Of a DNA stretch of 64,000 bases, positions 34,581-44,499 are shown piece by piece. Below the pieces are notes generated by a model that did no database searches, was not told the origin of the DNA, and saw nothing but the letters and a program-made list of their open reading frames with translations. A program made the translations under genes and the position numbers. The DNA comes from Isoetes taiwanensis. Taxonomy: Eukaryota; Streptophyta; Lycopodiopsida; Isoetales; Isoetaceae. The stretch's first letter is position 1. Every line of letters begins with the position of its first letter. The stretch covers positions 4,202,829 through 4,266,828 of the forward strand of contig JAJEKV010000041.1 of the NCBI GenBank assembly GCA_021234155.1, given 5' to 3'.

Positions 34581-35812
34581 ATGGCGCGAACCAAACAGAC
34601 TGCTCAGGTTCCTCGACGAGATGAAACACCCAGTGCCCAAGAAAAGAGGCGCATACATCAGCTGCTTCGGGAGCATCGCATGGGGAGGCCAGCCTTCATC
34701 GGGCGAGGAGAGCACTTCGAAGGAGCAGCAGGAGGAGGGATCTGAGCAAGGATCACAAGAAAAGCAGACTGACACCATCGACTAGCAGGTGGACGAGGAA
34801 GCAGATATTGGAGCAGAGGACGACCAAATCCAAAGGGTATTCGAGCAAATGGAGAAGGAAAGGGCAGAACGGGAGCAGGCGGCCAAGGCACAGGAGGAGC
34901 AGAGGGAGCCCACTCCCGAGCCAACCGAAGAAGAACAGCTCGAGGCCTGGATTCGAATGCATGAGGCGAAGGCCCGATGTCGCGAGAAGAAAAAGGCCGA
35001 GAAGAAGAGGAAAAGAGAAGAAAAGGAGGCCAAGGAGGCAGAAGCAAAGAAGAAGCTCAAGGGCAAAGACAAAGTGGAGCCCAAGAGAAAGATGAAGAAG
35101 ACCCCGATGACAAAGACCGTCATCGAGGAGCGGCCGCCCGACCACCCCCCAACCTCCGACGACTCTGACGATGAGGATTACAATCCTCATCAAGAAGGTG
35201 GGAGCTCCTCCAAGCCAACAAAGGAGGATCGGACAGACCAGGAGCAGGCAGAGCAGGATCGGCAGGTGCAGGTACCCCCGCCCTACCCGACATGGGAGAA
35301 AGACAAGGACCCGAAGAAGCCACCCCGGCCTGCCCGAGAGTCTTACGTGGTAGACCATCTCAGGGTCTACCAGAAGAAGTTGAAGGCACACCAGGAGTAT
35401 ATGAAGAAGTGGGAGGCCTACAACTCCTACTACCAGGCCAACAAGGTGACCTATGTCGAAGGAGGATGGCCATCCAAGAAGCAGACCCTCAAGCCACCTC
35501 CTGAGAAGCCCATTCCCCCGAAGAAGCCAATAGCAAGGAAAGCCGGAATCAGACTGTAGCAATGCGGGAGATCCGACACTTTCAGAGAAGCTATGGCCTT
35601 CTAATCCCCCGAGCACCGTTCGCCAGGCTCGTGAAGGAAGTCGTGCAGGAATTCGACTCTGGCATGAGAGTAACAGGCGAGATGCTGCTAGCCTTGCAAG
35701 AAGCAGCTGAGCAGAAGCTGGTGCAGCATTTTGAGGATTCAACGGCATGCACTGGGTAACTCTGATGAAGAAGGACATGCACCTGGCCAGTTACATTAAA
35801 GGAGAAAGATAA
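34581..35812 (+). CDS. Histone H3-like protein with long insert, carried by an LTR retroelement
   Basis: The ATG at 34581 starts MARTKQTAQVPRRDE; its first eight residues equal the histone H3 N-terminus. A middle part of about 270 residues (about 34680-35556) is rich in Glu, Lys and Pro, with a likely coiled coil (IQRVFEQMEKERAEREQ), Lys/Arg clusters and an acidic SDDSDDED patch. The C-terminal part (35553-35812) is an entire H3 fold: TVAMREIRHFQRS (alpha-N), LLIPRAPFARLVKEVVQEF (alpha-1), LALQEAAEQKLVQHFEDS (alpha-2), VTLMKKDMHLASYIKGER (loop 2, alpha-3, H3-type C-terminus). Total about 410 residues against 136 for H3. As read, the frame changes near 34680, 35555 and 35740, and there is one TAG at 34783. 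The changes near 35555 and 35740 lie at CAG/CTG or similar sites, where this assembly is suspect, so the gene may be intact. It has its own TATA box and no introns. EIRHFQ and LLIP recall CENH3, but loop 1 has the canonical H3 length. Its role is inferred only: element chromatin packaging or targeting. Confidence 0.8.
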
Positions 35813-35958
35813 AACCCTGTAAATAATAAATTTTGTTAATAAAAAGTTGTTTTGAGTAAATTATAAGTGCATGAATGTTGTTAATTAGGTTGAGTTAACA
35901 ATAATTGTCTTTTGTTCTAGTCAAATTGGACATCTTATGATCGATTAGTGAGAAATGT
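35813..35958 (+). terminator. Probable polyadenylation region of the histone-like gene
   Basis: Just after the TAA, AATAATAAATTTTGTTAATAAAAAG (35821-35845) offers two overlapping AATAAA-like signals. This supports a separate transcript for the histone-like gene, ending before the second promoter module. Confidence 0.4.
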
Positions 35959-36021
35959 CTCACGGTATGCGCCAGGACCCCAACCTAAATTTTAGGTCAG
36001 CCTCCCAGCGCACACCATGAG
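35959..36021. promoter_or_regulatory. 63-bp palindrome, copy 3
   Basis: CTCACGGTATGCGCCAGGACC ... CCCAGCGCACACCATGAG around AACCTAAATTTTAGGTC. It is closest to copy 4 (36188), so the two pairs arose by duplication of a promoter module. Confidence 0.8.
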
Positions 36022-36187
36022 TCTTTTTTTTTTTTGAAGGCAAGGATTTTTTTGGTATTCATGTTAACATAAGTACATCCAAATCGACCAAGTAAGGGGT
36101 CAATCTTGAATATCTCGGTGAGACCAGCATGTTTTGACCCTTAGTTCATCTTGTTTAGATAAGTCTTGACCAAATTGGGCCAAATTG

Positions 36188-36250
36188 CTCACGGTATGCG
36201 CCAGGACCTCAACCTAAATTTTAGGTCGGCCTCCCAGCGCACACCGTGAG
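36188..36250. promoter_or_regulatory. 63-bp palindrome, copy 4
   Basis: CTCACGGTATGCGCCAGGACC ... CCCAGCGCACACCGTGAG around AACCTAAATTTTAGGTC. The terminal CACCGTGAG restores perfect pairing with CTCACGGT, whereas the other copies have CACCATGAG. It lies 229 bp after copy 3 and about 195 bp before the second TATA box. Confidence 0.8.
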
Positions 36251-36444
36251 TACTTCCAACATTTTCTCTTCATGCAACCTCCAATTGAACTCAAGTTTGT
36301 TGCAATAGGTTCATTAGATAGTCTCATTCATGTTCAAACCCTCAAATTAGCTTTCCAATCCTCATTTTGACCTCAAAATAGATGAGATTTTTCCAACCTC
36401 AAGATTTTTCCAAGTTATCCAAAAATTAGGGTTTTCCCTTTGCC

Positions 36445-36453
36445 TATAAATAG
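36445..36453 (+). promoter_or_regulatory. TATA box of the second extra gene
   Basis: GCCTATAAATAGACCCCCATTTCTCACTT matches the context of the first box, including the following CTCA(C/T)TT. It lies about 109 bp before the ATG at 36554, almost the same spacing as in the histone-like gene. Confidence 0.65.
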
Positions 36454-36553
36454 ACCCCCATTTCTCACTTAGCATCCTACAGGTTTGCTCCCGACTTTTA
36501 GGCGATTTCCCAGCTCCCTTAGGCGCTTCAACAGCTGTTTATACTCAAGACCA

Positions 36554-37900
36554 ATGGCAACTGCAGACTTCAGGCGATGGTACAGCGCCAGTGGCCATGT
36601 AGCTGAGGCTGATGTCAATTCTATTTTCCAGATTTTCCAGAAGGAGATAGATGTCCAAGCCACTTTGCAGGCAACCCCAGCCTATATGGAAGTCATGACT
36701 GAGTTCCAAGCTAGAGTAGGACCATCCTTAGTACAGCTCCCACCTTGTACAGGATATTTTGTTCCCATGCAATCCCTCCAAGCAGCCTTGGGTGATGTCC
36801 CAAACATTGCCAAATATCTGACCAACAAAGTTGCTAGGTTGCCAGATTACATGGTCATGACAGCTAATAGGACCAAGTATTTCTCCTACACCGCTGCCCT
36901 AGCCATCTTTCTTTCCCACCGTGCCCAGAACCCAATCGGGGAATCCTCAATCCCTGCCATGGATGTAGACCCCTTAGCCTCTTCAGCTGAGAGTCAGCTC
37001 CTCTTGCAGTATTAAGCGGAGCAAGAAGGAAGGGCCGACGGTGAAGCGCTCGACTGAGATGACGAAGACTACGTCGAGATCGATCCCGACCAAGAGCGGC
37101 AACTAGCAGAACAGCAGATACCGGTTTTCGAACAGGACCGGCAGACCCTCAGGATAGCTCCCCCGCTTGGCCTAGGTATCACAAGCCTAGCCCCCATCAT
37201 CATCAACGGCCAGGAGTACCTGCTCCTGAGCGACATCCAGAACCTCCCCAAATGCATCCGGCAAATGATGGAAGCTCGGGATCTGCCGTCCGAGGAAGAA
37301 TTCTACGCCATCCAGGAATGGATGGGGATCCGTGGCAAGACCACGAACATTTTGATGCCGAGTTCTTCGACACCAGCTCCCACAGGTGTTCAGAGAAGAG
37401 GCGAGATCGACCTGAGGCGAATCACATCGACAGTCAGGGACTACGGAGAACTCACAGAGATCGACGTCGATGAATATGCGGGAAGACATAGAGCCGGTGC
37501 CCGAGCAGACGACGAATCAACAACGATGGGCAGGGACAGGTCATTAAGGTATTATCTCCCTCTGCTGATGGACGGGAGGATAGCGGTCATACACCGCAAA
37601 TTCAGCCCAAGGGGCGAAGAAGGAGTGTTCATGCTCATCACACTCTCAGGCTTTGGTAGAGAACGATGGCACTTGACATCTTTGACTTCGTTGTACCCTA
37701 CCGACGGCAAGGAAGACTAACAAAGGACCATGGCCTACACTTCCTAATCGCGGGGTAGAAGACTTTGTGACAAATTTCTTGCGGGGCATGGACACCAACA
37801 AATATTCTCAGGAACTTGGGACGCTCGGTAGGAACGGCCCAAGTTAAGAAGTTTCTTCAGGATAACCCATCTTACCGGCGATTTCAAGAATAGTTAGACT
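36554..37900 (+). pseudogene. Unrecognised second extra gene of the LTR retroelement
   Basis: The chosen start is MATADFRRWYSASGH at 36554, because its distance to the TATA box equals that of the histone-like gene; the frame is open from 36485. It runs to TAA at 37013, continues in the same frame past another stop (near 37055) and is open again to 37720 (segments IIINGQEYLLLSDIQNLP, MMEARDLPSEEEFYAIQEWM, RYYLPLLMDGRIAVIHRKF). Coding-like sequence continues in other frames to about 37895 (DFVTNFLRGMDTNKYSQELG). Roughly 450 residues, mostly globular. No histone, gag, protease or RT motif is seen. It might be a capsid-like or accessory protein; I do not recognise it. Confidence 0.5.
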
Positions 37901-37931
37901 CTTGATCCCGGAAGCATTGTAATGAAGCTAT

Positions 37932-37935
<4 letters not shown>

Positions 37936-38024
<89 letters not shown>
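37936..38024. repeat. (TA)n tract at the left edge of the RT-element array
   Basis: About 44 TA units join the LTR retroelement (left) to unit A-I of the array (right). All changes of sequence family in this region occur at such TA tracts (here, 46381 and 62841). Confidence 0.95.
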
Positions 38025-38028
<4 letters not shown>

Positions 38029-38679
38029 TGCCAAAGCCTTGACCAAAGACTTGGCTTTCTAAACCATGGGCTTTAGAAATTATCAGTTCTCAACCATAAG
38101 GCTAAGATAGCCTTGGAGATCCAGCATTTATGCCTATTTAGACATATGTCCATATTACTTAGACTAGTCATTTCCATAGTCAGTCCTATGCTTAAATATC
38201 CTGAATAGTTACTTAATTTAACCTGCAAACCCAACTGAGATTTCTGATGCATCCCAGATGGAGGTGTCTTAAATGCATGGGCATTTATGACCATTACTCA
38301 TATTTGTGTTGCTGCAATATTTCCAAGACCCAGCAAAAAAACTTCTCTAAATAATTCAAGATGCATTGATAATGCCATAAGAGCAATAATACCAGATAAT
38401 CATGCATTTTTCTCAGAACAAACAGCATAAAAACGTGATGAACTTCCATAATTGCATTAGAGTGTTACAAAAAAGGAAATAAAGCAACAAAACCCTTACT
38501 TCAAGTAATTGGGTTTCCTGACGCATATGTCCAATGTTTTATGCTCCAACTCTTATTTCAAGATAAGAGATAGCCCAAGAAAATGAAACAGGGTAATTAC
38601 CTTGTTTGAAGTGCCAAATAAAATGAAACAGACTTAAACATTTTCAGAAATGCTGTAAATGTCCGCAGTGCGCACTCTA

Positions 38680-38752
38680 CTTGTGTTGCTTTGTAACTTT
38701 TGCCTCCAAATCATCCAAAAACTCAAAGAGATTGGAGAAGTCAGACCGGTTA
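38680..38752 (-). pseudogene. Exon 2 homologue in unit A-I
   Basis: It corresponds to exon 2 of the B units (GTAACCGGTCTTACATCTCC there; GTAACCGGTCTGACTTCTCC in A). Here the acceptor TGCAG/GTAACC has become TGGTGTAACC. The A version of the frame runs into stops. Confidence 0.45.
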
Positions 38753-39572
38753 CACCAGAACCAAAACGGACCCCATATTAGCAATAATCTCGGTAATAGG
38801 GAGAGGGTTAACAGTAAGCAATAGTCTCGCTTGGCTCTTCGCCCATCACCAATCATAAATTTATAAACCATGTAAACATACAAAATCACATTTGCCTCTT
38901 AGTTTAAATGCCATAAAGCGATAATTATAGATGTAACCAGCAACCTGTTATAGCCAACAGGATCTGCTCAAGTTATTTCCTGCATTACCAGCTTCCTAAA
39001 TCTTAACTCTACCAATAGTTGAGTACTATAATTATGCTTCAATTCAGTAGAAAAAGACCAGAGCAGTTTTGCATTTGCTACCCTTGTAGCAATACCAAGT
39101 AAGTCCATTACTACATTAAAAAGAATGTCTTGCATTACCAAAGAACTGTTATACCCAATAGGATCCGCTCAAGTTATTTCTGCATAACCAAATTTCCTAA
39201 ATCTTAACTCTACCAGTAGTTGAGTACTATAATTATGCTTCCATTCAGTAGAAAAAGACTAGAGCAATAGGCTTAGGCCCCTATTTCTTAGGCTGTGCAG
39301 AACCACGGGTTTTGCTGGATTTTCGTAATTAAATACAAACACAGGCAAAGGTGCTTGAAAACTGAAGGAACATCAGGCAACTGAGCTGCTTTAGTGTCAT
39401 GTTCAGTTGTATACCGACCTACTGGTTGCTTTCGGCCACAATTCCATGTATTTATAATCTTAAATGCATACTGTAAGCCCAGCTAACCGCTAAGATTACC
39501 TATTAACTCAGCAGAAATAATATAGACCAGCTTTGCCCTGCTAATTCATTAACATTTCTAGATCATAAGCAT

Positions 39573-39833
39573 TTATTTGTTACAATAACTTAAAAGAAAC
39601 CTGATTAAGCTGTAGCTCCTCATCATTTTCGTCCTCATTTGAATTATATTTCTGTTGCTGTGCTTCAGGGAATCTGCTACTTTGTCTATGTTAGCTTCTG
39701 CGCTCATCTTGCCAGAATCCGCATTTTGGGACATGTAATCTTTGTTGACTGTTGCAGAGGTCTCCAAGCTATATTTCGTCACAATATCTAGCAAGAACTG
39801 CTTACTGGGCTGGGCATAGACTTCACCAGCCAT
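39573..39833 (-). pseudogene. Exon 1 homologue in unit A-I
   Basis: It encodes a protein paralogous to B exon 1 (AGEVYAQPSKQFL against EGEVLAQPSKAFL). A TA insertion near 39841 and single-base differences break the frame relative to A-II. A one-base shift near 39660, shared by both A copies, moves the acidic C-terminal part (DENDEELQLNQ) out of frame. Confidence 0.6.
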
Positions 39834-41800
39834 TTTGCATATAATGCCACAAGGTCAAGGCCACTCCATTGATCGGATTAAGCCGCTCTTGCCTGGTCCG
39901 CTTAGCCTTCTTCATTAGAGGCGCAGCTCAAAGGTGCATTCGAAACAGATATGTGGTGGTCTGCATAATAGACCTCCTATTTCATATTGTGCCAGGAGTC
40001 TGTGTAGCGATCTACTTAGCAGTTATCTTGCTGGCAAGCTATCCAGATATTTTAGACATATATTCCTCCGCTAAATTTGGGACGAAGCCCTAAAAGAACA
40101 TCCAGACCTGGAATTCCATTTGATCGGCCTCCACTATGTTTGATCCCCATTCCGCTCCATCATTCGAGATATATTCCTGTACTGCTATCAATCCGACCAA
40201 GCAATCATTCATTGCACAGCTGGGTAATTCATTTCCATTGCTTTTCTCCGTTAACCTAAAGCCGGCATCGCCGTTTCTTTGCTGACGTTTCTTTGCTGGA
40301 ACCCTAAGGTCAAAATTTGCAGAACCATTTGGAATCTGCCTTCACATAGTTTAATCAGCATTATTTACATTCGAAAGTGAACCCACTTGAAATTGTATCT
40401 CCTACCCCTACGTGCCCATATTGATGCACTTAGTTTTCCTTGATGCTCTTAAATTTCCTTGCTATTTACACTTTCCAACAATCTGTGTGTATGTCAACCT
40501 GGCCAACCATAGACCCATTGTTCACCATGTATTATTTGAGGCAAAAATGCCACTAGAAGAAGTATAATATGAGACATAGCGCCCATATGAAATTGATGGA
40601 GTTTCACCATGCTAGAGGCCTATTGCCCACAAAGATCAGCAAAGGTGCCCACCCTTCTTAAAATCATGAAGGGGATTCAAATGCAAATTATAAAATACTG
40701 CGTGCTTGTTATGCTCTATCACAGAGCTTGGATCAAAGGCAGGGATTTCTTGGCCTGTCGGTTGAGAGGATAATAATGGGCATGAAGAAAACTCTTTGGG
40801 CGACTAGGATGATCCATTTCATTTTTAGCAAATATCTTGAATTTCATGCCATCACTAGGTTCGTTTTTGCTAAACAAAAAGATAAGGGATGGGAACACTT
40901 GCTACCAGGCATGGAAAGCATGGCAATAAATATAAAAACCATGCAACTTTAGGAAATTCAATTGATGCCAACATGGTTAAGATATTATGACAAGATCTTG
41001 TCGCAAATCCAAGAAAGATAAATTGAGAAAGATGGGGCATGAGTAATCCAAAATACAGATAATAAACGTTGACAAGTTATTCAAGATCCTTGACAACATC
41101 CGACTACTAGAAAGTGAAGGAAAATAGATGTTCCCAACATGTTACATGATGCAAGGCAGATTAAAGATGTTCAATCATGTGGAGAATAACGAAGGCTTAC
41201 TGGGCCATGCTTTTGAGCCATGCTTACTGGGCAGAACCCATGGAATTATTAAAGATGTAATGGTCTTGGCCACCACTTCATGTGCTGGTCTGAACATGTG
41301 CAAATGGTCAAGGTCAGCATGGTCCCCTTCTAATGGTCAAGGTCGGCATGGTCACATTCTTATAACCAACAGATGTAGATAAATTGAGGCAATCTCAAAA
41401 TAGGTTTTCACTTTGCCTTCTAAACTTTGTACTGGGCATAGCTGCATATCTTGAGCTACCATCGATCGATGCAAGCATGTTTTGCTTGGCGGATTTGGAC
41501 TTACCATTTTCTCCTATACTCCAGCAACACGACTGTACTCCAAGGATGCAATTGCCAGGTTGAACATGATGTACCATGAGGTATACCAAACCATTGATTA
41601 TTATTAGAGTACCATCTTATACAAACTTATGCCTTACCGTCACCAATTCCAGTAGTGCATATGCCAAGGTCAGCGTGGCCATGTTCTTAAAATCAAGTCT
41701 CTGGTTCAGGAGACAGATCCAGATAAATTGAGGCATTCTCAAAATGGGTTTTTAACTTACCTTCCAAACTTTGTACTAGGCAAAACCATCTGTTAATTTG

Positions 41801-41828
41801 ATATATATATATATATATATATATATAA
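41801..41828. repeat. (TA)n tract between units A-I and A-II
   Basis: The context is GTTAATTTGA(TA)n, as at 46381, 48972, 55897 and 62841. It marks the 5' terminus of each minus-strand unit, with the end of the next unit's RT gene on its other side. Confidence 0.9.
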
Positions 41829-41839
41829 GAAATACCCCC

Positions 41840-42195
41840 TCCCAACCCAAGGCGTGAAAAAACTCTCGAGTCACGAGGGGCGGGAGGATCCCCATACTCA
41901 TAGGGATCCCCCTGCCAACTGTGCAAACGACTGTAAAATTCAGGGAATGCTACCTGCATGGCCTTACATTGAGCAAGACAGAAAGGTCGCACTTATATTC
42001 AGAAATGCCATTGTTCTCAGACCTGCAGATTGTCAGCCACGCTTTCAAAAGTTGTAGCCGCATATGTAGGTTGCAGGCCACTACAGGGTTACTATGTACA
42101 CAGAGATTTCGACCTGTGCTATCATCAAATGTATGCCCGAGGGCTTGCTTCAATTGGCCATAGGCCGTACTTTGCATGATTTGGCCATAGGCCAT
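41840..42195 (-). pseudogene. RT C-terminal remnant in unit A-II
   Basis: Short frames align in order with the end of the B RT protein: LCVHSNPVVACNLHM with LYVHSNPARAAMDLY; GISEYKCDLSVLLNVRPCR with GIFPGLKYNLAILQLELRK; and YGDPPAPRDSRVFSRLG with YRDLLVLINSRVYSAFR. The RT catalytic motifs are absent. Confidence 0.65.
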
Positions 42196-44155
42196 ACTTT
42201 GTTAGTATAATAGTACTCAGATTCCTCCTAAATTTCTGCATTCTTTTTGAAAAAGAACTGCCTATTTCTGAAAATAAACATTTACCTAGAATTTGCATGC
42301 CTCAAATGCCCATTACGCTCAGCAGTACTCCATCAGTCCATGTTGTTTTCACCTAGAGTATGCATGCCTCCAAAGGCCTTCCTTTCTCTGATTACTCCAT
42401 TGGTTCACAATTATCCTCCATATTTGCTCGCTACTAAATGCATAAAGATTACTTAGTATGTTATCAAGAACATGCCTCAAATCCACAAATACCAGTCATG
42501 CCATCAACATGTTCAGCAATGTAGATTTTATTACTATAGCTTTGGATCTCCAAGACTCACACCAGGTTAAACCGGTATCTCAAGAATCACGAGAATATAT
42601 AAACTTGCCAAAGCCTTGACCAAAGACTTGGCTTTCTAAACCATGGGCTTTAGAAATTATCAGTTCTCAACCATAAGGCTAAGATAGCCTTGGAGATCCA
42701 GCATTTATGCCTATTTAGACATATGTCCATATTACTTAGACTAGTCATTTCCATAGTCACTCCTATGCTTAAATATCCTGAATAGTTACTTAATTTAACC
42801 TGCAAAACCCAACTGAGATTTCTGATGCATCCCAGATGGAGGTGTCTTAAATGCATGGGCATTTATGACCATTACTCATATTTGTGTTGCTGCAATATTT
42901 CCAAGACCCAGCAAAAAAACTTCTCTAAATAATTCAAGATGCATTGATAATGCCATAAGAGCAATAATACCAGATAATCATGCATTTTTCTCAGAACAAA
43001 CAGCATAAAAACGTGATGAACTTCCATAATTGCATTAGAGTGTTACAAAAAAGGAAATAAAGCAACAAAACCCTTACTTCAAGTAATTGGGTTTCCTGAC
43101 GCATATGTCCAATGTTTTATGCTCCAACTCTTATTTCAAGATAAGAGATAGCCCAAGAAAATGAAACAGGGTAATTACCTTGTTTGAAGTGCCAAATAAA
43201 ATGAAACAGACTTAAACATTTTCAGAAATGCTGTAAATGTCCGCAGTGCGCACTCTACTTGTGTTGCTTTGTAACTTTTGCCTCCAAATCATCCAAAAAC
43301 TCAAAGAGATTGGAGAAGTCAGACCGGTTACCTGTAACCAAACAGACCCATATTAGCAATAATCTCGGTAATAGGGAGAGGGTTAACAGGTAAGCAATAG
43401 TCTGGCTTGGCTCTTCGCCCATCACCAATCATAAATTTATAAACCATGTAAACATACAAAATCACATTTGCCTCTTAGTTTAAATGCCATAAAGCGATAA
43501 TTATAGATGTAACCAGCAACCTGTTATAGCCAACAGGATCTGCTCAAGTTATTTCCTGCATTACCAGCTTCCTAAATCTTAACTCTACCAATAGTTGAGT
43601 ACTATAATTATGCTTCAATTCAGTAGAAAAAGACCAGAGCAGTTTTGCATTTGCTACCCTTGTAGCAATACCAAGTAAGTCCATTACTACATTAAAAAAA
43701 GAATGTCTTGCATTACCAGCAACCTGTTATACCCAATAGGATCCGCTCAAGTTATTTCCTGCATAACCAGCTTCCTAAATCTTAACTCTACCAGTAGTTG
43801 AGTACTATAATTATGCTTCCATTCAGTAGAAAAAGACTAGAGCAATAGGCTTAGGCCCCTATTTCTTAGGGTCATGCGAGAACCACGGGTTTTCTTTGGA
43901 TTTTAAATAATTAAATACAAACACAGGCAAAGGTGCTTGAAAACTGAAGGAACATCAGGCAACTGAGCTGCTTTAGTGTCATGTTCAGTTGTATACCAGA
44001 CCTGCCTGGGTTGCTCAGCACGAATTCCATGTATTTATAATCTTAAATGCATACTGTAAGCCCAGCTAACCGCTAAGATTACCTATTAACTCAGCAGAAA
44101 TAATATAGACCAGCTTTGCCCTGCTAATTCATTAACATTTCTAGATCATAAGCAT

Positions 44156-44497
44156 TTATTTGTTACAATAACTTAAAAGAAACCTGATTAAGCTGTAGCT
44201 CCTCATCATTTTCGTCCTCATTTGAATTATATTTCTGTTGCTGTGCTTCAGGGAATCTGCTACTTTGTCTATGTTAGCTTCTGCGCTCATCTTGCCAGAA
44301 TCCGCATTTTGGGACATGTAATCTTTGTTGACTGTTGCAGAGGTCTCCAAGCTATATTTCGTCACAATATCTAGCAAGAACTGCTTACTGGGCTGGGCAT
44401 AGACTTCACCAGCCATTTTGCATAATGCCACAAGGTCAAGGCCAGCTCCATTGATCAGATTAAGCCGCTCTTGCCTGGTCCGCTTAGCCTTCTTCAT
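44156..44497 (-). pseudogene. Exon 1 homologue in unit A-II
   Basis: It starts MKKAKRTRQERLNLINGAGL, matching MTKAKLTRQDLLGLIRGAGL of the B units, which also fixes the start Met there. It is open for 113 codons, but the last third is in a shifted frame relative to B. In the other frame it ends NEDENDEELQLNQ|GT, like B's EEDEEIELLLNQ|GT, so exon end and donor are conserved. Confidence 0.6.
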
Positions 44498-44499
44498 TA

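Larger units (their letters stand above)
38024..41800 (-). mobile_element. RT-element unit A-I, 3'-truncated
   Basis: In its own (minus) sense the unit starts at the TA tract 41801 with TCAAATTAAC, carries exon 1 and exon 2 homologues, and stops at the left TA tract where the rest (long exon and RT) should follow. It is about 99% identical to the same part of A-II (42601-46380), differing mostly at CAG/CTG sites. Plus-strand short frames inside it are shadows. Confidence 0.75.

Noticed and set aside
34753-35778. 341-codon minus-strand ORF (Leu/Phe-rich)
   Set aside because: It is the antisense shadow of the E/K/P-rich insert and H3 fold. Its Leu/Phe bias follows from GAG/AAG codons on the other strand.
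36554-37720. A second histone (H4, H2A or H2B) in the downstream gene
   Set aside because: I looked for histone-fold signatures of each and found none in any open segment.
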